Shown piece by piece: positions 7,457 to 17,480 of a DNA stretch of 52,967 nucleotides. Position numbers and translations under genes: made by a program. The stretch is from Kalymmatonema hyalinum WJT4-NPBG1 (GTDB lineage Bacteria > Cyanobacteriota > Cyanobacteriia > Cyanobacteriales > Nostocaceae), in contig JAHHIB010000064.1 of the NCBI GenBank assembly GCA_019359075.1, positions 1 through 52,967 on the forward strand. The letters run 5' to 3'. The notes beneath the pieces were generated by a model. That model was not told where the DNA came from. It worked only from the letters and a program-made list of their open reading frames with translations, and searched no databases. How positions within the stretch are numbered: the first letter of the stretch is position 1; each line of letters opens with the position of its first letter.

Positions 7457-10267
7457 ATGAATCCTTTATTGTCTAACAATGAAGTCGCGAGGCTTGAGGC
7501 TCTCCACCAGTATCAGATTCTAGACACATCACCAGAACAAACATTTGACGATTTGGCATTCTTAGCCGCCCAGATTTGCGCTACACCGATCGCATTAATA
7601 AATTTGATAGACGCTAACCGTCAGTGGTTCAAAGCCAAAGTGGGGTTGGATGTAGAAGAAATGCCCCGAGATATCGGGTTCTGTCCCCTTTCTATTGATC
7701 AACACGATGTTTTGATTATTCCTGACACCTTGGCTGATAAACGGTTTGCCACTAATCCGGTAGTCACTTCTGCCCCCTACGTGAGATTTTACGCCGGAGT
7801 ACCTTTAATCACACCAGAGGGACAGGCGATCGGGACGATCTGTGTCGTTGATCGTGTACCGCGCGTGATGCAACCAGAACAGCTGGAGTCACTGAAAGCA
7901 ATTAGCCGCCTAATTATCAAAAAACTGGAGTTACGTCGGAATTTAACTCAAGTCGCTAGGATCAAAACAGAGTACCAGCAAGCACAAGAAGCACTGCGGC
8001 AAAGCGAATTCACCCTCCGCAGCTTTTTTGACAGTGCGCCGATGATGATGGGGATAGTCGAGCTATTAGATAATGATGATATCCTGCATATTTCTGATAA
8101 TGCTGCCACAGCAAAATTTTTTGGGCTAGCCCCAGGAGCAATGCGAAATCGCCTTGCCAGTGAGATAGGTTTGTCACCAGATTATGTGCGCGACTGGATT
8201 GATTATTTTCGTCAGGCAGAAAGCCTGCAAGTACCCATAAGCTTTGAACATCTTCACAATGGTTTAGGAGAGCAAAGGTGGTTAAGAGCCACGGTTTCAG
8301 CAATTGGAGAAAGTTCAGTGAACCGTCCGCGATTTGCCTACATCGTTGAGGATATTACTGAACGCAAACAGGCAGAAGAAGAATTGCGTTGGAAAGAAGC
8401 GCTTTTGCGCTCAATGACTGGTGTTTCTCCACTAGCATTTTACGTTGTTGATCACCGTACTAATGACATTCTGTATGTCAATGAACGCTTTTGTGAAATT
8501 TGGGACATTCAACACCTAAAAGAGCAAATTGACAGCGGGAAATTGAAACATCAGGATGTTATAAACAAATGCTGCCAATTTACAGAAGTTTCTCCTTTCA
8601 TCTCCTGTCAACCGACTCCAAGTGAAACCTGCATATGTGAGGACGAAATTTTATTGAATGATGGTCGTACTATCAGGCGTTTTTCCAGACGCATTCAAGA
8701 TGAAAACGACCAATATTTTGCCCGCTTATATATTTTTGAAGATATCACCGTACGCAAACTGGCAGAACAGCAAATCCGCGAACGAGCAGCTTTGCTTGAC
8801 ATAGCTACAGACGCAATTATTTTACGTGATTTAAATAATCAAATTTTACTATGGAATAAAAGTGCTGAGAACCTTTACGGCTGGCAGGCAGAAGAGGCTC
8901 TTGGTAAGAATGCTTCAGAAATTTTAGATAACGAAACGTTGCCGCTACACTGCGAGATTTACAAAAGTGTTTTAGAGGCTGGCTCATGGCAGGGTGAGTT
9001 GCAGAAAATAACGAAATCTGGCAAAGAAATTATTGTTGAAAGTCGTTGGACGCTAGTACGCGATGAGCATTCTCAACCAAAATCAATCCTGATCGTTGAT
9101 ACTGATATCACACAGAAAAAGCAACTAGAAAAGCAATTTTTACGCAATCAACGCATGGAGAGTATAGGCACGCTTGCGAGTGGCATTGCTCACGATTTGA
9201 ACAATGTGCTATCTCCAATTTTGATGTCGGTACAAATGCTGAAAGCAAAATCTGCTGATGAGCGCAGTATGCAAATGCTAACGATCGCCGAAAATAATGC
9301 CAAACGCGGTGCAAATTTAGTGAAACAGGTGCTGTCATTTGCCAGGGGAATTGAAGGCGAACATACTATCCTTCAACTGAAGCACTTGATTTTAGAAATG
9401 AACCAAATTGTCGAACAAACTTTTCCGAAATCGATAGTGATCCAAACGGACATTCAATCAAACTTGTTACCTGTGTGTGGTGATAGTACCCAACTCCATC
9501 AAGTGCTGATGAATTTATGTCTCAATGCTCGTGATGCAATGAACGATGGCGGAACTTTAAAAATTGCTGCCAAGAATGTTTTTATTGATGAAAATTTCGC
9601 CAAAATGCATCTTGATGCTAAAGTAGGTTCCTATATTGTCCTCACAGTTTCTGATACGGGAGTTGGTATTCCTAACGAACAATTAGATAGAATTTTTGAA
9701 CCATTTTTCACAACTAAAGAGTTTGGCAAGGGAACCGGGCTGGGGCTGTCAACAGTCATGGGCATTATTAAAGGTCATGGTGGGTTCGTCACGGTGTCTA
9801 GTTACATAGGCAAGGGCACAAAATTTAAAGTGTACCTGCCAGCAGTCAAGACAGCAGCGACGCAGTTTATGGAAGACCTAGAAATGCCGACAGGTTACGG
9901 AGAATGGATTTTGGTTGTAGATGACGAACCTGCTGTCCGAGAAATTACCAAAGCTTCTTTAGAAAATAATAATTATAAAGCAATGACCGCTAATGATGGT
10001 ATAGAGGCAGTCGCACTCTACGCTCAGCATAAAGAGAAAATTAGTGCGGCAATTATCGATATGATGATGCCAGATATGGATGGAGTCACTACCATCAGCA
10101 CATTGCAGAAAATGAACCCTCTGCTGCGTATCGTTGCTGTGAGTGGACTAGCGACAAGTGAACAAGTGCCACTAGATAAAGCCTCTAAGCTAATAGCATT
10201 TTTACCTAAGCCATATACGGCACAGGAGTTGCTAAAAACTTTGCACTCAGTTATTTCTAGTTATTAG
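7457..10267 (+). CDS. hybrid sensor histidine kinase (GAF-PAS-PAS-PAS-HisKA-HATPase-REC)
   Basis: The ATG at 7457 is preceded by AGGAAAA at good spacing; a GTG at 7406 is possible. The 936-residue soluble protein has a GAF domain (about 10-165), three PAS domains (about 180-310, 320-450 and 455-565), a dimerisation domain with H-box [12 protein letters not shown] (His579), an ATPase domain (N-box [16 protein letters not shown]1 [10 protein letters not shown]-box FEPFFTTK, G2 [10 protein letters not shown]) and a C-terminal receiver ([12 protein letters not shown], phosphoacceptor Asp868). No membrane segment is seen, so it senses in the cytosol. From the third PAS onward it is clearly paralogous to the kinase at 14263-16155. 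It heads a four-gene signalling cluster. The signal is unknown. Confidence 0.93.
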   Translation: MNPLLSNNEVARLEALHQYQILDTSPEQTFDDLAFLAAQICATPIALINLIDANRQWFKAKVGLDVEEMPRDIGFCPLSIDQHDVLIIPDTLADKRFATNPVVTSAPYVRFYAGVPLITPEGQAIGTICVVDRVPRVMQPEQLESLKAISRLIIKKLELRRNLTQVARIKTEYQQAQEALRQSEFTLRSFFDSAPMMMGIVELLDNDDILHISDNAATAKFFGLAPGAMRNRLASEIGLSPDYVRDWIDYFRQAESLQVPISFEHLHNGLGEQRWLRATVSAIGESSVNRPRFAYIVEDITERKQAEEELRWKEALLRSMTGVSPLAFYVVDHRTNDILYVNERFCEIWDIQHLKEQIDSGKLKHQDVINKCCQFTEVSPFISCQPTPSETCICEDEILLNDGRTIRRFSRRIQDENDQYFARLYIFEDITVRKLAEQQIRERAALLDIATDAIILRDLNNQILLWNKSAENLYGWQAEEALGKNASEILDNETLPLHCEIYKSVLEAGSWQGELQKITKSGKEIIVESRWTLVRDEHSQPKSILIVDTDITQKKQLEKQFLRNQRMESIGTLASGIAHDLNNVLSPILMSVQMLKAKSADERSMQMLTIAENNAKRGANLVKQVLSFARGIEGEHTILQLKHLILEMNQIVEQTFPKSIVIQTDIQSNLLPVCGDSTQLHQVLMNLCLNARDAMNDGGTLKIAAKNVFIDENFAKMHLDAKVGSYIVLTVSDTGVGIPNEQLDRIFEPFFTTKEFGKGTGLGLSTVMGIIKGHGGFVTVSSYIGKGTKFKVYLPAVKTAATQFMEDLEMPTGYGEWILVVDDEPAVREITKASLENNNYKAMTANDGIEAVALYAQHKEKISAAIIDMMMPDMDGVTTISTLQKMNPLLRIVAVSGLATSEQVPLDKASKLIAFLPKPYTAQELLKTLHSVISSY

Positions 10268-10340
10268 TAAAAGTTAGGATTGGAACTAGGGGAGGCAGCG
10301 AGGGTTCACCTTTGTTTTGCAAACTAAAGATGAGGGAGAA

Positions 10341-10367
10341 TAACAAATAACAAATAACAAATAACAA
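10341..10367. repeat. short tandem repeat upstream of the kinase gene
   Basis: About four units of AATAACAA run directly into the ATG at 10368. This is a short tandemly repeated sequence of the kind common in filamentous cyanobacteria, and it occupies the place where a ribosome binding site would be expected, so translation may be weak or coupled. Confidence 0.6.
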
Positions 10368-13300
10368 ATGACTAATTTGATTCTGGTTGTAGACGACGAC
10401 GCTTTCACACGGTTACAACTACGGACTTTGCTACAAAAAGAAGGGTATCAAATAGCAGAAGCAATCAATGGGGAACAAGCATTAAATCTGTATCGAGAAA
10501 TACAACCAGATATAATTCTGCTAGATGCCCTGATGCCGATGATGGATGGGTTTACCTGCTGCACTCAATTGCAAAAACTGCCTGGCAGCAGAGAAACACC
10601 CGTGTTGATGATTACCGCTCTTGATGACGATGCATCCGTGGCTCGGGCTTTTGCTGCTGGTGCTACTGATTACATTACCAAACCAATTAACTGGCAAGTC
10701 TTGCGTCAAAGAGTGCGTCGTCTTTTGGAGGCTCGTCACGCCATGCAGAAATTGCGACAGCAAACCCAGCAGGCGCAGAGTCGCGAGGCGCAACTGGTGA
10801 TGGCGTTAGAAGCAGCCAGCATGAGTACCTGGGACTGGGATATCCTGAATGACAAATTGACTTGGTCGGATAACCTCAAAGCACTCTTTCGCTGGGAAAG
10901 TGCCACCTATGAAGCTTTTCTTGAACGCGTTCATCCCCAAGACCAAGATTTTGTCAATTATTCGATGATACAGACTCTTAAGGAAGGGGCAGAGTACGAC
11001 ATCGAATTTCGTGTTGTTTGTCATGAAGGTCATATTTATTGGTTGGCAAGCAAAGGCGTTGTCTTTCGCGACTCATCTGGCGTAGCGCTGCGGATAACTG
11101 GGGTAACGATGGACATCACCAAGCGCAAACAAGCGGAAGAGGCGTTAGAAGTTTATGCCAACCGACAGGCACTTGTCGCAGAACTCAGTCAACTCGCACT
11201 AGCTGGTCTAGACTTAACCACGCTGATGCACGAAACTGTTACCTTCGTTGCTCAAAGCCTTAAGGTTGAGTATTGCAAGGTTTTGGAACTCCAAAGCGAT
11301 GATGACACCTTACTGCTACGGGCAGGAGTGGGTTGGCAGCCAGGGCTTGTAGGATATGCAACAGTTAGCGCTGGAAAGGATTCCCAAGCTGGCTATACCC
11401 TGCTTTCTAACGAGCCAATAGTGGTCACAGACTTCCGCACAGAAACTCGGTTCAGTAGACCACAACTGCTGCGTGACCATCAAGTGGTCAGTGGTCTGTC
11501 GGTAGTCATTCATGGTAAAGAGCGTCCTTTTGGTGTCTTAGAGGCAGACACAACCAAACAGCGCACCTTCAGCAGAGATGAAATTTACTTCTTGCAGGCA
11601 GTTGCCAATGTGCTGGCTACAGCCATTGAACGTCTGAAAGTCGAAGATGCCCTTAGAGAAAGTGAGCAACGCTGGCAGTTGGCTTTGCGGGGCAATAATG
11701 ATGGCATTTGGGACTGGAACGTGAAAACTAATGAAGTGTTCTTCTCGACTCGCTCCAAGGAAATGCTCGGTTACTCTGAGCATGAGATTGCTAATCATTT
11801 AGATGAATGGATAAGCCGGGTGCATCCAAATGATATAACCAGGGTAAAACGAGTCATTCAAGACCACTTTGCTAGGAAAACCCCGTTTTACATGAGTGAG
11901 TATAGAGCCCGGTGTAAGGACGGTAGCTACAAATGGATTTTGGATCGGGGTCAAGCACTGTGGGATTCGCAAGGTACAGTAGTGCGGATGGCAGGCTCCC
12001 ATACAGATATTACTGAGCATAAGTTGGCAGAGGAAAAACTGCAAGAAAGCGAAGAACGTTTCCAGATACTCGCTCGTGCCACTAATGATGCTGTCTGGGA
12101 TTGGGATTTACTAACCGATAAAATGTGGTGGAATGACAGCGTACAGACTTTGTTTGGTTACTCACCAGAGTCCGTCAAAAGCGAAGTCACTTGGTGGCAT
12201 GAGCATATACACTCAGACGATCGCCAGAGGATTGTTTCTGACATTCATGCTGTAATCAACAGCAATCAACAATTCTGGTCGAATGAATACCGCTTTCGCC
12301 GTGCAGACGGTTCTTATGCCTACATCTTTGATCGTGGTTATGTAGTTCATGACAATATAGGCAAGCCCGTACGGATCATTGGGGCGATGATGGACATTTC
12401 TGAACGCAAGCGGGTTCAAGAAGAGTTACAGCGCCAGAACTTGCGATCGCAATTGTTTGCTGATATTACCTTAAAAATTCGTCAGTCTTTACAAATTGAT
12501 GAAATTTTGCAAACCACTGTAATAGAGGTGCAAAAGCTGCTGAATTGTGAGCGTGTCTTAATTTTTCGCCTACTTACAGATGGTTCCGGAAGGGTGGTGC
12601 AAGAGGCTGTAGTCGGGGGTGTGCCTGCCGTTCTTGGACACCACCTTAATGACCCTTGCTTTGTCGAAGATTACATCCACAAATACCGCCACGGACGAAT
12701 TAGTGCTGTTACCGACATCGAGAATGGTGGGATCGAGCCTTGCTATGTGGGATTTCTCAAAAAACTTAATGTCAGATCTAACCTTATTGTCCCTATTCTC
12801 CTGAAAAATCATCTTTGGGGGCTGCTCATTGCCCATCAGTGTACTCAACCTCGCGAGTGGACGAGCTGGGAAACTGAGATTTTGCGACAGTTGGCAGATC
12901 AGATCGCTATTGCCCTTGCTCAAGCTCAACTTCTAGAACAAGAAACTCGTCAACGGCAAGAACTAACCCGTTCCAATGAAGAATTGCAACAATTTGCCTT
13001 TATCGCCTCTCACGATTTGCAAGAGCCATTGCGTAAGATTAAGACATTTGGCGATCGCTTAAAAGTCACTTGTAGCCATGCTTTAACCGAACAGGGAGTT
13101 GATTACCTAGAACGGATGCAGAATGCAACCCGCAGAATGCAAGCCTTGATTGAAGATTTGTTAACACTTTCGCGAGTCACCACGAAAGGGCAGCCTTTTG
13201 TAGTAGTGGATTTGACACAGATTACACAAGAGGTGTTGTCTGATTTGGAAGTACGTATTCAACAAACCCAAGCATATGTGGAGGTAGGCGAGTTACCTCT

Positions 13301-13670
13301 CATTCACGCCGACCCGTTACAGATGCGTCAATTGCTACAAAACCTCATCGGCAACGCTCTGAAATTCCACGCTCCAGGGAAAGTACCTATGGTTAAAATA
13401 TACGGTGAAAAATTCGATACTGAAGATGCTGTGGAATTTTGTCAAATTATTGTAGAAGATAATGGTATTGGCTTTGATGAAAAGTACCTTGACCGCATCT
13501 TCAACGTGTTTCAACGCCTGCATGGTCGCAGCGAATACGAAGGTACTGGTATAGGTTTAGCTATCTGCCGGAAAATTGTTGAACGTCACAACGGGAGCAT
13601 CTGTGCACAAAGCACACCAGGGCAAGGTTCAAGATTCATTGTCATACTTCCAATTCATTCTCTTGCATAA
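10368..13670 (+). CDS. response-regulator-headed histidine kinase with candidate cyanobacteriochrome GAF
   Basis: An 1100-residue soluble kinase: receiver (1-125, Asp53 in LLDALMPMMDG), PAS (about 145-255), GAF (about 270-425), two PAS domains (about 435-555 and 560-680), a second GAF (about 695-870), then HisKA with SHDLQEPLRKIKTF (His882) and an ATPase domain (NLIGNALKFH, DNGIGFDEKY, GTGIGLAICRK). The second GAF looks like a bilin-binding cyanobacteriochrome domain. It has DPCF at 762-765 (the DXCF motif), YRHGRISAVTDIENGG, then a Cys at 792 in EPCYVGFL where the chromophore-attaching Cys sits, and LIVPILLKNHLWGLLIAHQC. The usual His after that Cys is Tyr793. It is followed by an Rcp1-like regulator, the common partner of phytochrome-type kinases. 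Light sensing is inference. Confidence 0.9.
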   Translation: MTNLILVVDDDAFTRLQLRTLLQKEGYQIAEAINGEQALNLYREIQPDIILLDALMPMMDGFTCCTQLQKLPGSRETPVLMITALDDDASVARAFAAGATDYITKPINWQVLRQRVRRLLEARHAMQKLRQQTQQAQSREAQLVMALEAASMSTWDWDILNDKLTWSDNLKALFRWESATYEAFLERVHPQDQDFVNYSMIQTLKEGAEYDIEFRVVCHEGHIYWLASKGVVFRDSSGVALRITGVTMDITKRKQAEEALEVYANRQALVAELSQLALAGLDLTTLMHETVTFVAQSLKVEYCKVLELQSDDDTLLLRAGVGWQPGLVGYATVSAGKDSQAGYTLLSNEPIVVTDFRTETRFSRPQLLRDHQVVSGLSVVIHGKERPFGVLEADTTKQRTFSRDEIYFLQAVANVLATAIERLKVEDALRESEQRWQLALRGNNDGIWDWNVKTNEVFFSTRSKEMLGYSEHEIANHLDEWISRVHPNDITRVKRVIQDHFARKTPFYMSEYRARCKDGSYKWILDRGQALWDSQGTVVRMAGSHTDITEHKLAEEKLQESEERFQILARATNDAVWDWDLLTDKMWWNDSVQTLFGYSPESVKSEVTWWHEHIHSDDRQRIVSDIHAVINSNQQFWSNEYRFRRADGSYAYIFDRGYVVHDNIGKPVRIIGAMMDISERKRVQEELQRQNLRSQLFADITLKIRQSLQIDEILQTTVIEVQKLLNCERVLIFRLLTDGSGRVVQEAVVGGVPAVLGHHLNDPCFVEDYIHKYRHGRISAVTDIENGGIEPCYVGFLKKLNVRSNLIVPILLKNHLWGLLIAHQCTQPREWTSWETEILRQLADQIAIALAQAQLLEQETRQRQELTRSNEELQQFAFIASHDLQEPLRKIKTFGDRLKVTCSHALTEQGVDYLERMQNATRRMQALIEDLLTLSRVTTKGQPFVVVDLTQITQEVLSDLEVRIQQTQAYVEVGELPLIHADPLQMRQLLQNLIGNALKFHAPGKVPMVKIYGEKFDTEDAVEFCQIIVEDNGIGFDEKYLDRIFNVFQRLHGRSEYEGTGIGLAICRKIVERHNGSICAQSTPGQGSRFIVILPIHSLA

Positions 13671-13799
13671 GGATGCTCTTCCTCAAAAGGGTTTATCATA
13701 CCCCCAGAGGTTGTCAAATTTTGGACAACCTTATTTCGTTATTTGTTGCAATTTAATAATCTATTCATCTTAAAACCAACGCAAAGGAGAAAATGCAGA

Positions 13800-14246
13800 G
13801 TGAAGGGTCGGCAAACAACCGCCACAATTCTAATGGCTGATGATGACGAGGATGACTGTATGCTAGCTCGTGAAGCGTTGGCAGAAAGTCGATTGGCAAA
13901 CGAACTGCACATCGTCAATGATGGCGAAGAGTTGATGGATTATCTCCATTATCGTGGTCTGTATGTCAACAAAAGCAGTGCGCCGCGACCAAATCTGATT
14001 TTGTTAGATTTAAATATGCCAAGAAAAGATGGTCGTGAGGCACTCAGAGAGATTAAAGCTGACCCAGTTTTAAGGAAAATTCCCGTTGTTATTCTGACGA
14101 CTTCCAAGGCAGAGGAAGATGTTTATAGTAGTTATGATTTGGGTGCGAACTCATTCATCATCAAACCTGTGACATTTACATCCTTGGTGGAAGTTATGAG
14201 AACAATAGGAAAATACTGGTTTGAAATTGTGGAACTGCCGCTATAA
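13800..14246 (+). CDS. Rcp1-like single-domain response regulator
   Basis: The GTG at 13800 has AAGGAG ten bases upstream; the longer frame from 13743 lacks such a site. The 148-residue receiver has the acidic pocket MADDDEDD, phosphoacceptor Asp70 in LILLDLNMPRKDG, Thr in VVILTTSK and Lys in FIIKPVTF. The C-terminal segment ending in WFEIVELPL is typical of the Rcp1 family, which receives phosphate from phytochrome-like kinases. There is no output domain. It lies between two kinases on the same strand, so the upstream photoreceptor-like kinase is the natural partner. Confidence 0.92.
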   Translation: MKGRQTTATILMADDDEDDCMLAREALAESRLANELHIVNDGEELMDYLHYRGLYVNKSSAPRPNLILLDLNMPRKDGREALREIKADPVLRKIPVVILTTSKAEEDVYSSYDLGANSFIIKPVTFTSLVEVMRTIGKYWFEIVELPL

Positions 14247-14262
14247 CTAGAGGGAGGCAGAA

Positions 14263-16155
14263 ATGAAAGAAAGCCTATTTAGAGTTCTTCTTGTTGATGA
14301 TGATGAAGATGACTACATTTTAACTCGTGATTGGTTCCGTGAATTTCAGGTAGCTAACTGCGAGTTGGAATGGGTAAATAATTATCAAGCAGCAATGGAG
14401 GCGATTGTTCATATCCAATACGATATCTATCTTGTTGATTACCGTTTGGGTGCGCGTAACGGACTGGATCTGTTACGTGAAGCAATTGCCAACGGTTGCT
14501 CTTCTCCAATTATTTTACTGACAGGTAAAGGAGATAGGGAAATAGACATTGAGGCAATGAAAGCAGGTGCAGCAGATTACTTAGAAAAAAGTCAGTTGAC
14601 TGCTCCTTTGCTAGAACGTTCTATCCGCTACGCGGTTGAGCGCAAGCGAGCAGAACAAAAGATTCGCGAACACGCCGCACTGCTGGATGTTGCTACCGAT
14701 GCAATTTTTGTACGCGATTTAAAAAATAAAATTTTATTTTGGAATAAAGCAGCTGAGGACTTATACGGTTGGACAGCAACTGAAGCAATTGGTAAGAAAA
14801 CATTAGAACTTTGGAAAGAAAAAGATATATCACAATTCCAAGAAGCTCTTAAAACTTTATTGCAAAATGGTTCCTGGGAAGGCGAACTGCATCAAAAAAC
14901 AAAATTTGGTAAAGAAATTATCGTCGAAAGTCGCTGGACACTAGTGCAAGAGTTCAATAAAAAAGTACAATCAATCCTCGTTGTTAATACTGATATTACA
15001 CAAAAAAAAGAACTAGAAGCACAGTTTTTCCGTGCCCAGCGTTTGGAAAGTATTGGAACTTTGGCAAGCGGTATTGCCCACGACCTCAACAATATTCTTG
15101 CGCCCATTTTGATGACTGCTCAACTTTTGGAATCGCAACTGCATGATGAGCGGAGTAAGCGCTTGCTGCCAATATTGATATCCAACGCCAAACGGGGAGC
15201 AAATATGGTTAAGCAAGTGCTGTCTTTTACTCGCGGTGTTGAGGGCGATCGCACTTTGCTGCAATTGAAGCATTTAATTAGAGAAATTCAACAAGTTGTT
15301 AAAGAAACATTTCCCAAATCTATTGAAATTTCCACTCATATAGCGCCAAACCTTTGGATAGTTTCAGCTGATGTGACCCAACTGCATCAAGTGCTGATGA
15401 ATTTGTGCGTCAATGCTCGTGATGCTATGCCTGATGGCGGTCGGTTGACTATCTCGGCGGAAAATCTTGTTGTTGATCAAAATTACGCCAAGATGTATCT
15501 TGATGCTCGAGTTGGTTCGTATGTTGTGATGAGTGTTGCTGATACTGGAGTTGGTATTCCACAGGAAATCTTAGACCGTATTTTTGAACCATTTTTTACG
15601 ACTAAAGACTTAGGCAAAGGAACAGGGCTTGGTCTTTCTACTGTCGTTGGGATTATTAAAAGCCACGGCGGTTTTATTAACGTGTATAGTGAGGTAGGGA
15701 AAGGCAGCCAATTTAAGGTGTATTTACCAGCACAAGAAGCAACGGAAAACCCAGAAGAACAAGAACTGGAATTACCTTGCGGTAACGGAGAATTGATTTT
15801 GGTTGTGGATGACGAAGATTCGATTCGAGACGTTACCAAAACATCTCTGGAAAGTTATAATTACAAGGCGATAACTGCTTGCGATGGTATTGAGGCGATC
15901 GCTCTTTATGCAGAACATCAAGATAAAATATCTGTGGTCTTAACAGATATGGTCATGCCTTCTATGGATGGAGTCACTACCATCCGCACCTTACGAAAAA
16001 TTAATCCAGCAGTCAAGATTATTGCCGTGAGTGGACTTGCTTCTAGTGAAAAAATTAATACGATCACTCAGATGGGCGTCAAAGCGTTTTTATCCAAACC
16101 TTACACCGCCAAGCAGTTATTGCAAACTATTAGCACGGTCAAGAGTGGAAATTAA
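14263..16155 (+). CDS. hybrid histidine kinase (REC-PAS-HisKA-HATPase-REC)
   Basis: A 630-residue soluble kinase starting 16 bases after the response regulator, with GGGAGG ahead of the ATG. It has an N-terminal receiver (LLVDDDEDDYILTRDWF, Asp59), one PAS domain (about 130-255), a dimerisation domain with H-box [12 protein letters not shown] (His273), ATPase motifs ([44 protein letters not shown]) and a C-terminal receiver (LVVDDEDSIRD, Asp562 in LTDMVMPSMDG). Two receivers around one kinase core suggest a phosphorelay. Its PAS-to-receiver half is a paralogue of the corresponding part of the kinase at 7457-10267. Probably co-transcribed with the regulator. Confidence 0.93.
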   Translation: MKESLFRVLLVDDDEDDYILTRDWFREFQVANCELEWVNNYQAAMEAIVHIQYDIYLVDYRLGARNGLDLLREAIANGCSSPIILLTGKGDREIDIEAMKAGAADYLEKSQLTAPLLERSIRYAVERKRAEQKIREHAALLDVATDAIFVRDLKNKILFWNKAAEDLYGWTATEAIGKKTLELWKEKDISQFQEALKTLLQNGSWEGELHQKTKFGKEIIVESRWTLVQEFNKKVQSILVVNTDITQKKELEAQFFRAQRLESIGTLASGIAHDLNNILAPILMTAQLLESQLHDERSKRLLPILISNAKRGANMVKQVLSFTRGVEGDRTLLQLKHLIREIQQVVKETFPKSIEISTHIAPNLWIVSADVTQLHQVLMNLCVNARDAMPDGGRLTISAENLVVDQNYAKMYLDARVGSYVVMSVADTGVGIPQEILDRIFEPFFTTKDLGKGTGLGLSTVVGIIKSHGGFINVYSEVGKGSQFKVYLPAQEATENPEEQELELPCGNGELILVVDDEDSIRDVTKTSLESYNYKAITACDGIEAIALYAEHQDKISVVLTDMVMPSMDGVTTIRTLRKINPAVKIIAVSGLASSEKINTITQMGVKAFLSKPYTAKQLLQTISTVKSGN

Positions 16156-16243
16156 TTAATTAAGTAAATTATGAATTATAAATGATGAATAATGAAACTT
16201 TTATTATTCATAATTCATAATTGATAATTAATCATTCCTGATT

Positions 16244-16633
16244 ATGACCAACCAGCATTCTGAAGTTTTAGCCGTCAACGAAGCTTTTTATCGAGCTTTT
16301 GAAAAAAAAGATATCGAGGCAATGGCTACCGTATGGTCTCAAGGAACTGGTAGTATTTGTATTCACCCCGGATGGAATATATTGCGCTCTTGGAAGGAAA
16401 TTCGCTCCTCCTGGGTTAACGTTTTCAAAAATACTGCTTACATTGAGATTAACACTGAGATCATTGCTACAGAAGTTCGCGATCATATCGCCTACGTCGT
16501 ACTCAGAGAAAATGTCCTGCAAATCATCAATGGCAGAAGACTAGAAGCACAATCAGTAGCCACGAATATATTTGAGCTTCTTGGCGGTCAGTGGTATCTC
16601 GTTCATCATCACGCTAGCCCAGTGATGCGGTGA
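16244..16633 (+). CDS. SnoaL/NTF2-like domain protein
   Basis: A 129-residue protein of the cystatin-fold NTF2-like superfamily. Recognisable parts are the N-terminal helices (NEAFYRAFEKKDIEAMATVW), the CIHPGWNILRSWKEIRSSW region and the final strand QWYLVHHHASPV. Family members are small ligand-binding or steroid-isomerase-like proteins and are often annotated as DUF4440 or nuclear transport factor 2. It follows the kinase cluster by about 90 bases of AT-rich inverted-repeat sequence, so it is probably a separate unit. The function is unknown. Confidence 0.8.
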   Translation: MTNQHSEVLAVNEAFYRAFEKKDIEAMATVWSQGTGSICIHPGWNILRSWKEIRSSWVNVFKNTAYIEINTEIIATEVRDHIAYVVLRENVLQIINGRRLEAQSVATNIFELLGGQWYLVHHHASPVMR

Positions 16634-16686
16634 AAAAGATGAGGGAGATGAGGAGGGAGATGAGGGAGCCACCTCTCTCAATACTA

Positions 16687-16755
16687 GCTGAGTCGCAAAG
16701 CGACACGCTGCGCGTTCACGAAGTGTGCGCTTTGCGCTTACGCTCTCTACGCTTA
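16687..16755. repeat. palindromic small-repeat cluster
   Basis: Contains GTCGCAAAGCGACACGC, GCGCGTTCACGAAGTGTGCGC and TTTGCGCTTACGC units between two convergent genes. A similar GTCGCAAAGCGACAC unit recurs at about 28.9 kb. Confidence 0.65.
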
Positions 16756-16786
16756 TCCTCCTCATCTCGGTTATGCCTACTTTGCA

Positions 16787-17335
16787 CTAATCCTCAATCA
16801 ACTCAACAGCATCTCGTCCATCCCAATTATGTAAATGAACTTTGACAATTTCTTCTTTGGCGGTGGGCAACTGTTTCCCAACAAAATCTGGATGAATTGG
16901 CAACTCACGATGACCTCTATCTACCAGCACGGCTAAACGAATCACCTCTGGTCTGCCATATTCGTTCACAGCATTCAAAGCCGCACGAACTGTCCGTCCT
17001 TTGTAAATGACATCATCGACAAGGACAACAGTTTTCCCTGTCAGATCAAAAGGGATGTCGGTTTTTGCAGGAGTCCGCAACCCAATTTGGTCGAGGTCAT
17101 CACGATAAAATGTGATATCCAAGGCTCCCATTGCTATAGATATACCTTCAAGCATTTCTATTTGACGCGCCAGTAACTGGGCTAGAGGCACACCTCGGGT
17201 ATAAACACCTATTAGTACCAGTTGCGACAAATCACGCGTTTTTTCTACGATTTGAGAGGCAAGACGATTCACAGTACGACGGAGTTCTTCTGGTGAGAGA
17301 ATCTCAACCACTTTGGTTTTGACAGACACAGTCAT
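16787..17335 (-). CDS. pyrR: bifunctional PyrR (pyr regulator / uracil phosphoribosyltransferase)
   Basis: A 182-residue phosphoribosyltransferase-fold protein. The PRPP-binding loop is [18 protein letters not shown] at about residues 104-121, with the flexible-loop region [10 protein letters not shown] and the C-terminal [14 protein letters not shown] typical of PyrR. In Bacillus PyrR regulates pyr genes by binding mRNA and has weak uracil phosphoribosyltransferase activity; in cyanobacteria the regulatory role is less clear. No pyr biosynthetic genes are adjacent. About 145 gene-free bases separate it from cobD upstream. Confidence 0.92.
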   Translation of the reverse strand: MTVSVKTKVVEILSPEELRRTVNRLASQIVEKTRDLSQLVLIGVYTRGVPLAQLLARQIEMLEGISIAMGALDITFYRDDLDQIGLRTPAKTDIPFDLTGKTVVLVDDVIYKGRTVRAALNAVNEYGRPEVIRLAVLVDRGHRELPIHPDFVGKQLPTAKEEIVKVHLHNWDGRDAVELIED

Positions 17336-17480
17336 AGACCGATACCCTGAATAATGTAAACCATAGTTAAATCGGGAATAAGGAGAGTAGGCAGAGTAGG
17401 CACAGAAATGACTCCTTTATCCTCCTCATTTTCCTTATCTTTTTCATCTTCCCAATTCCCTACTTCCATCATGACTTGTT

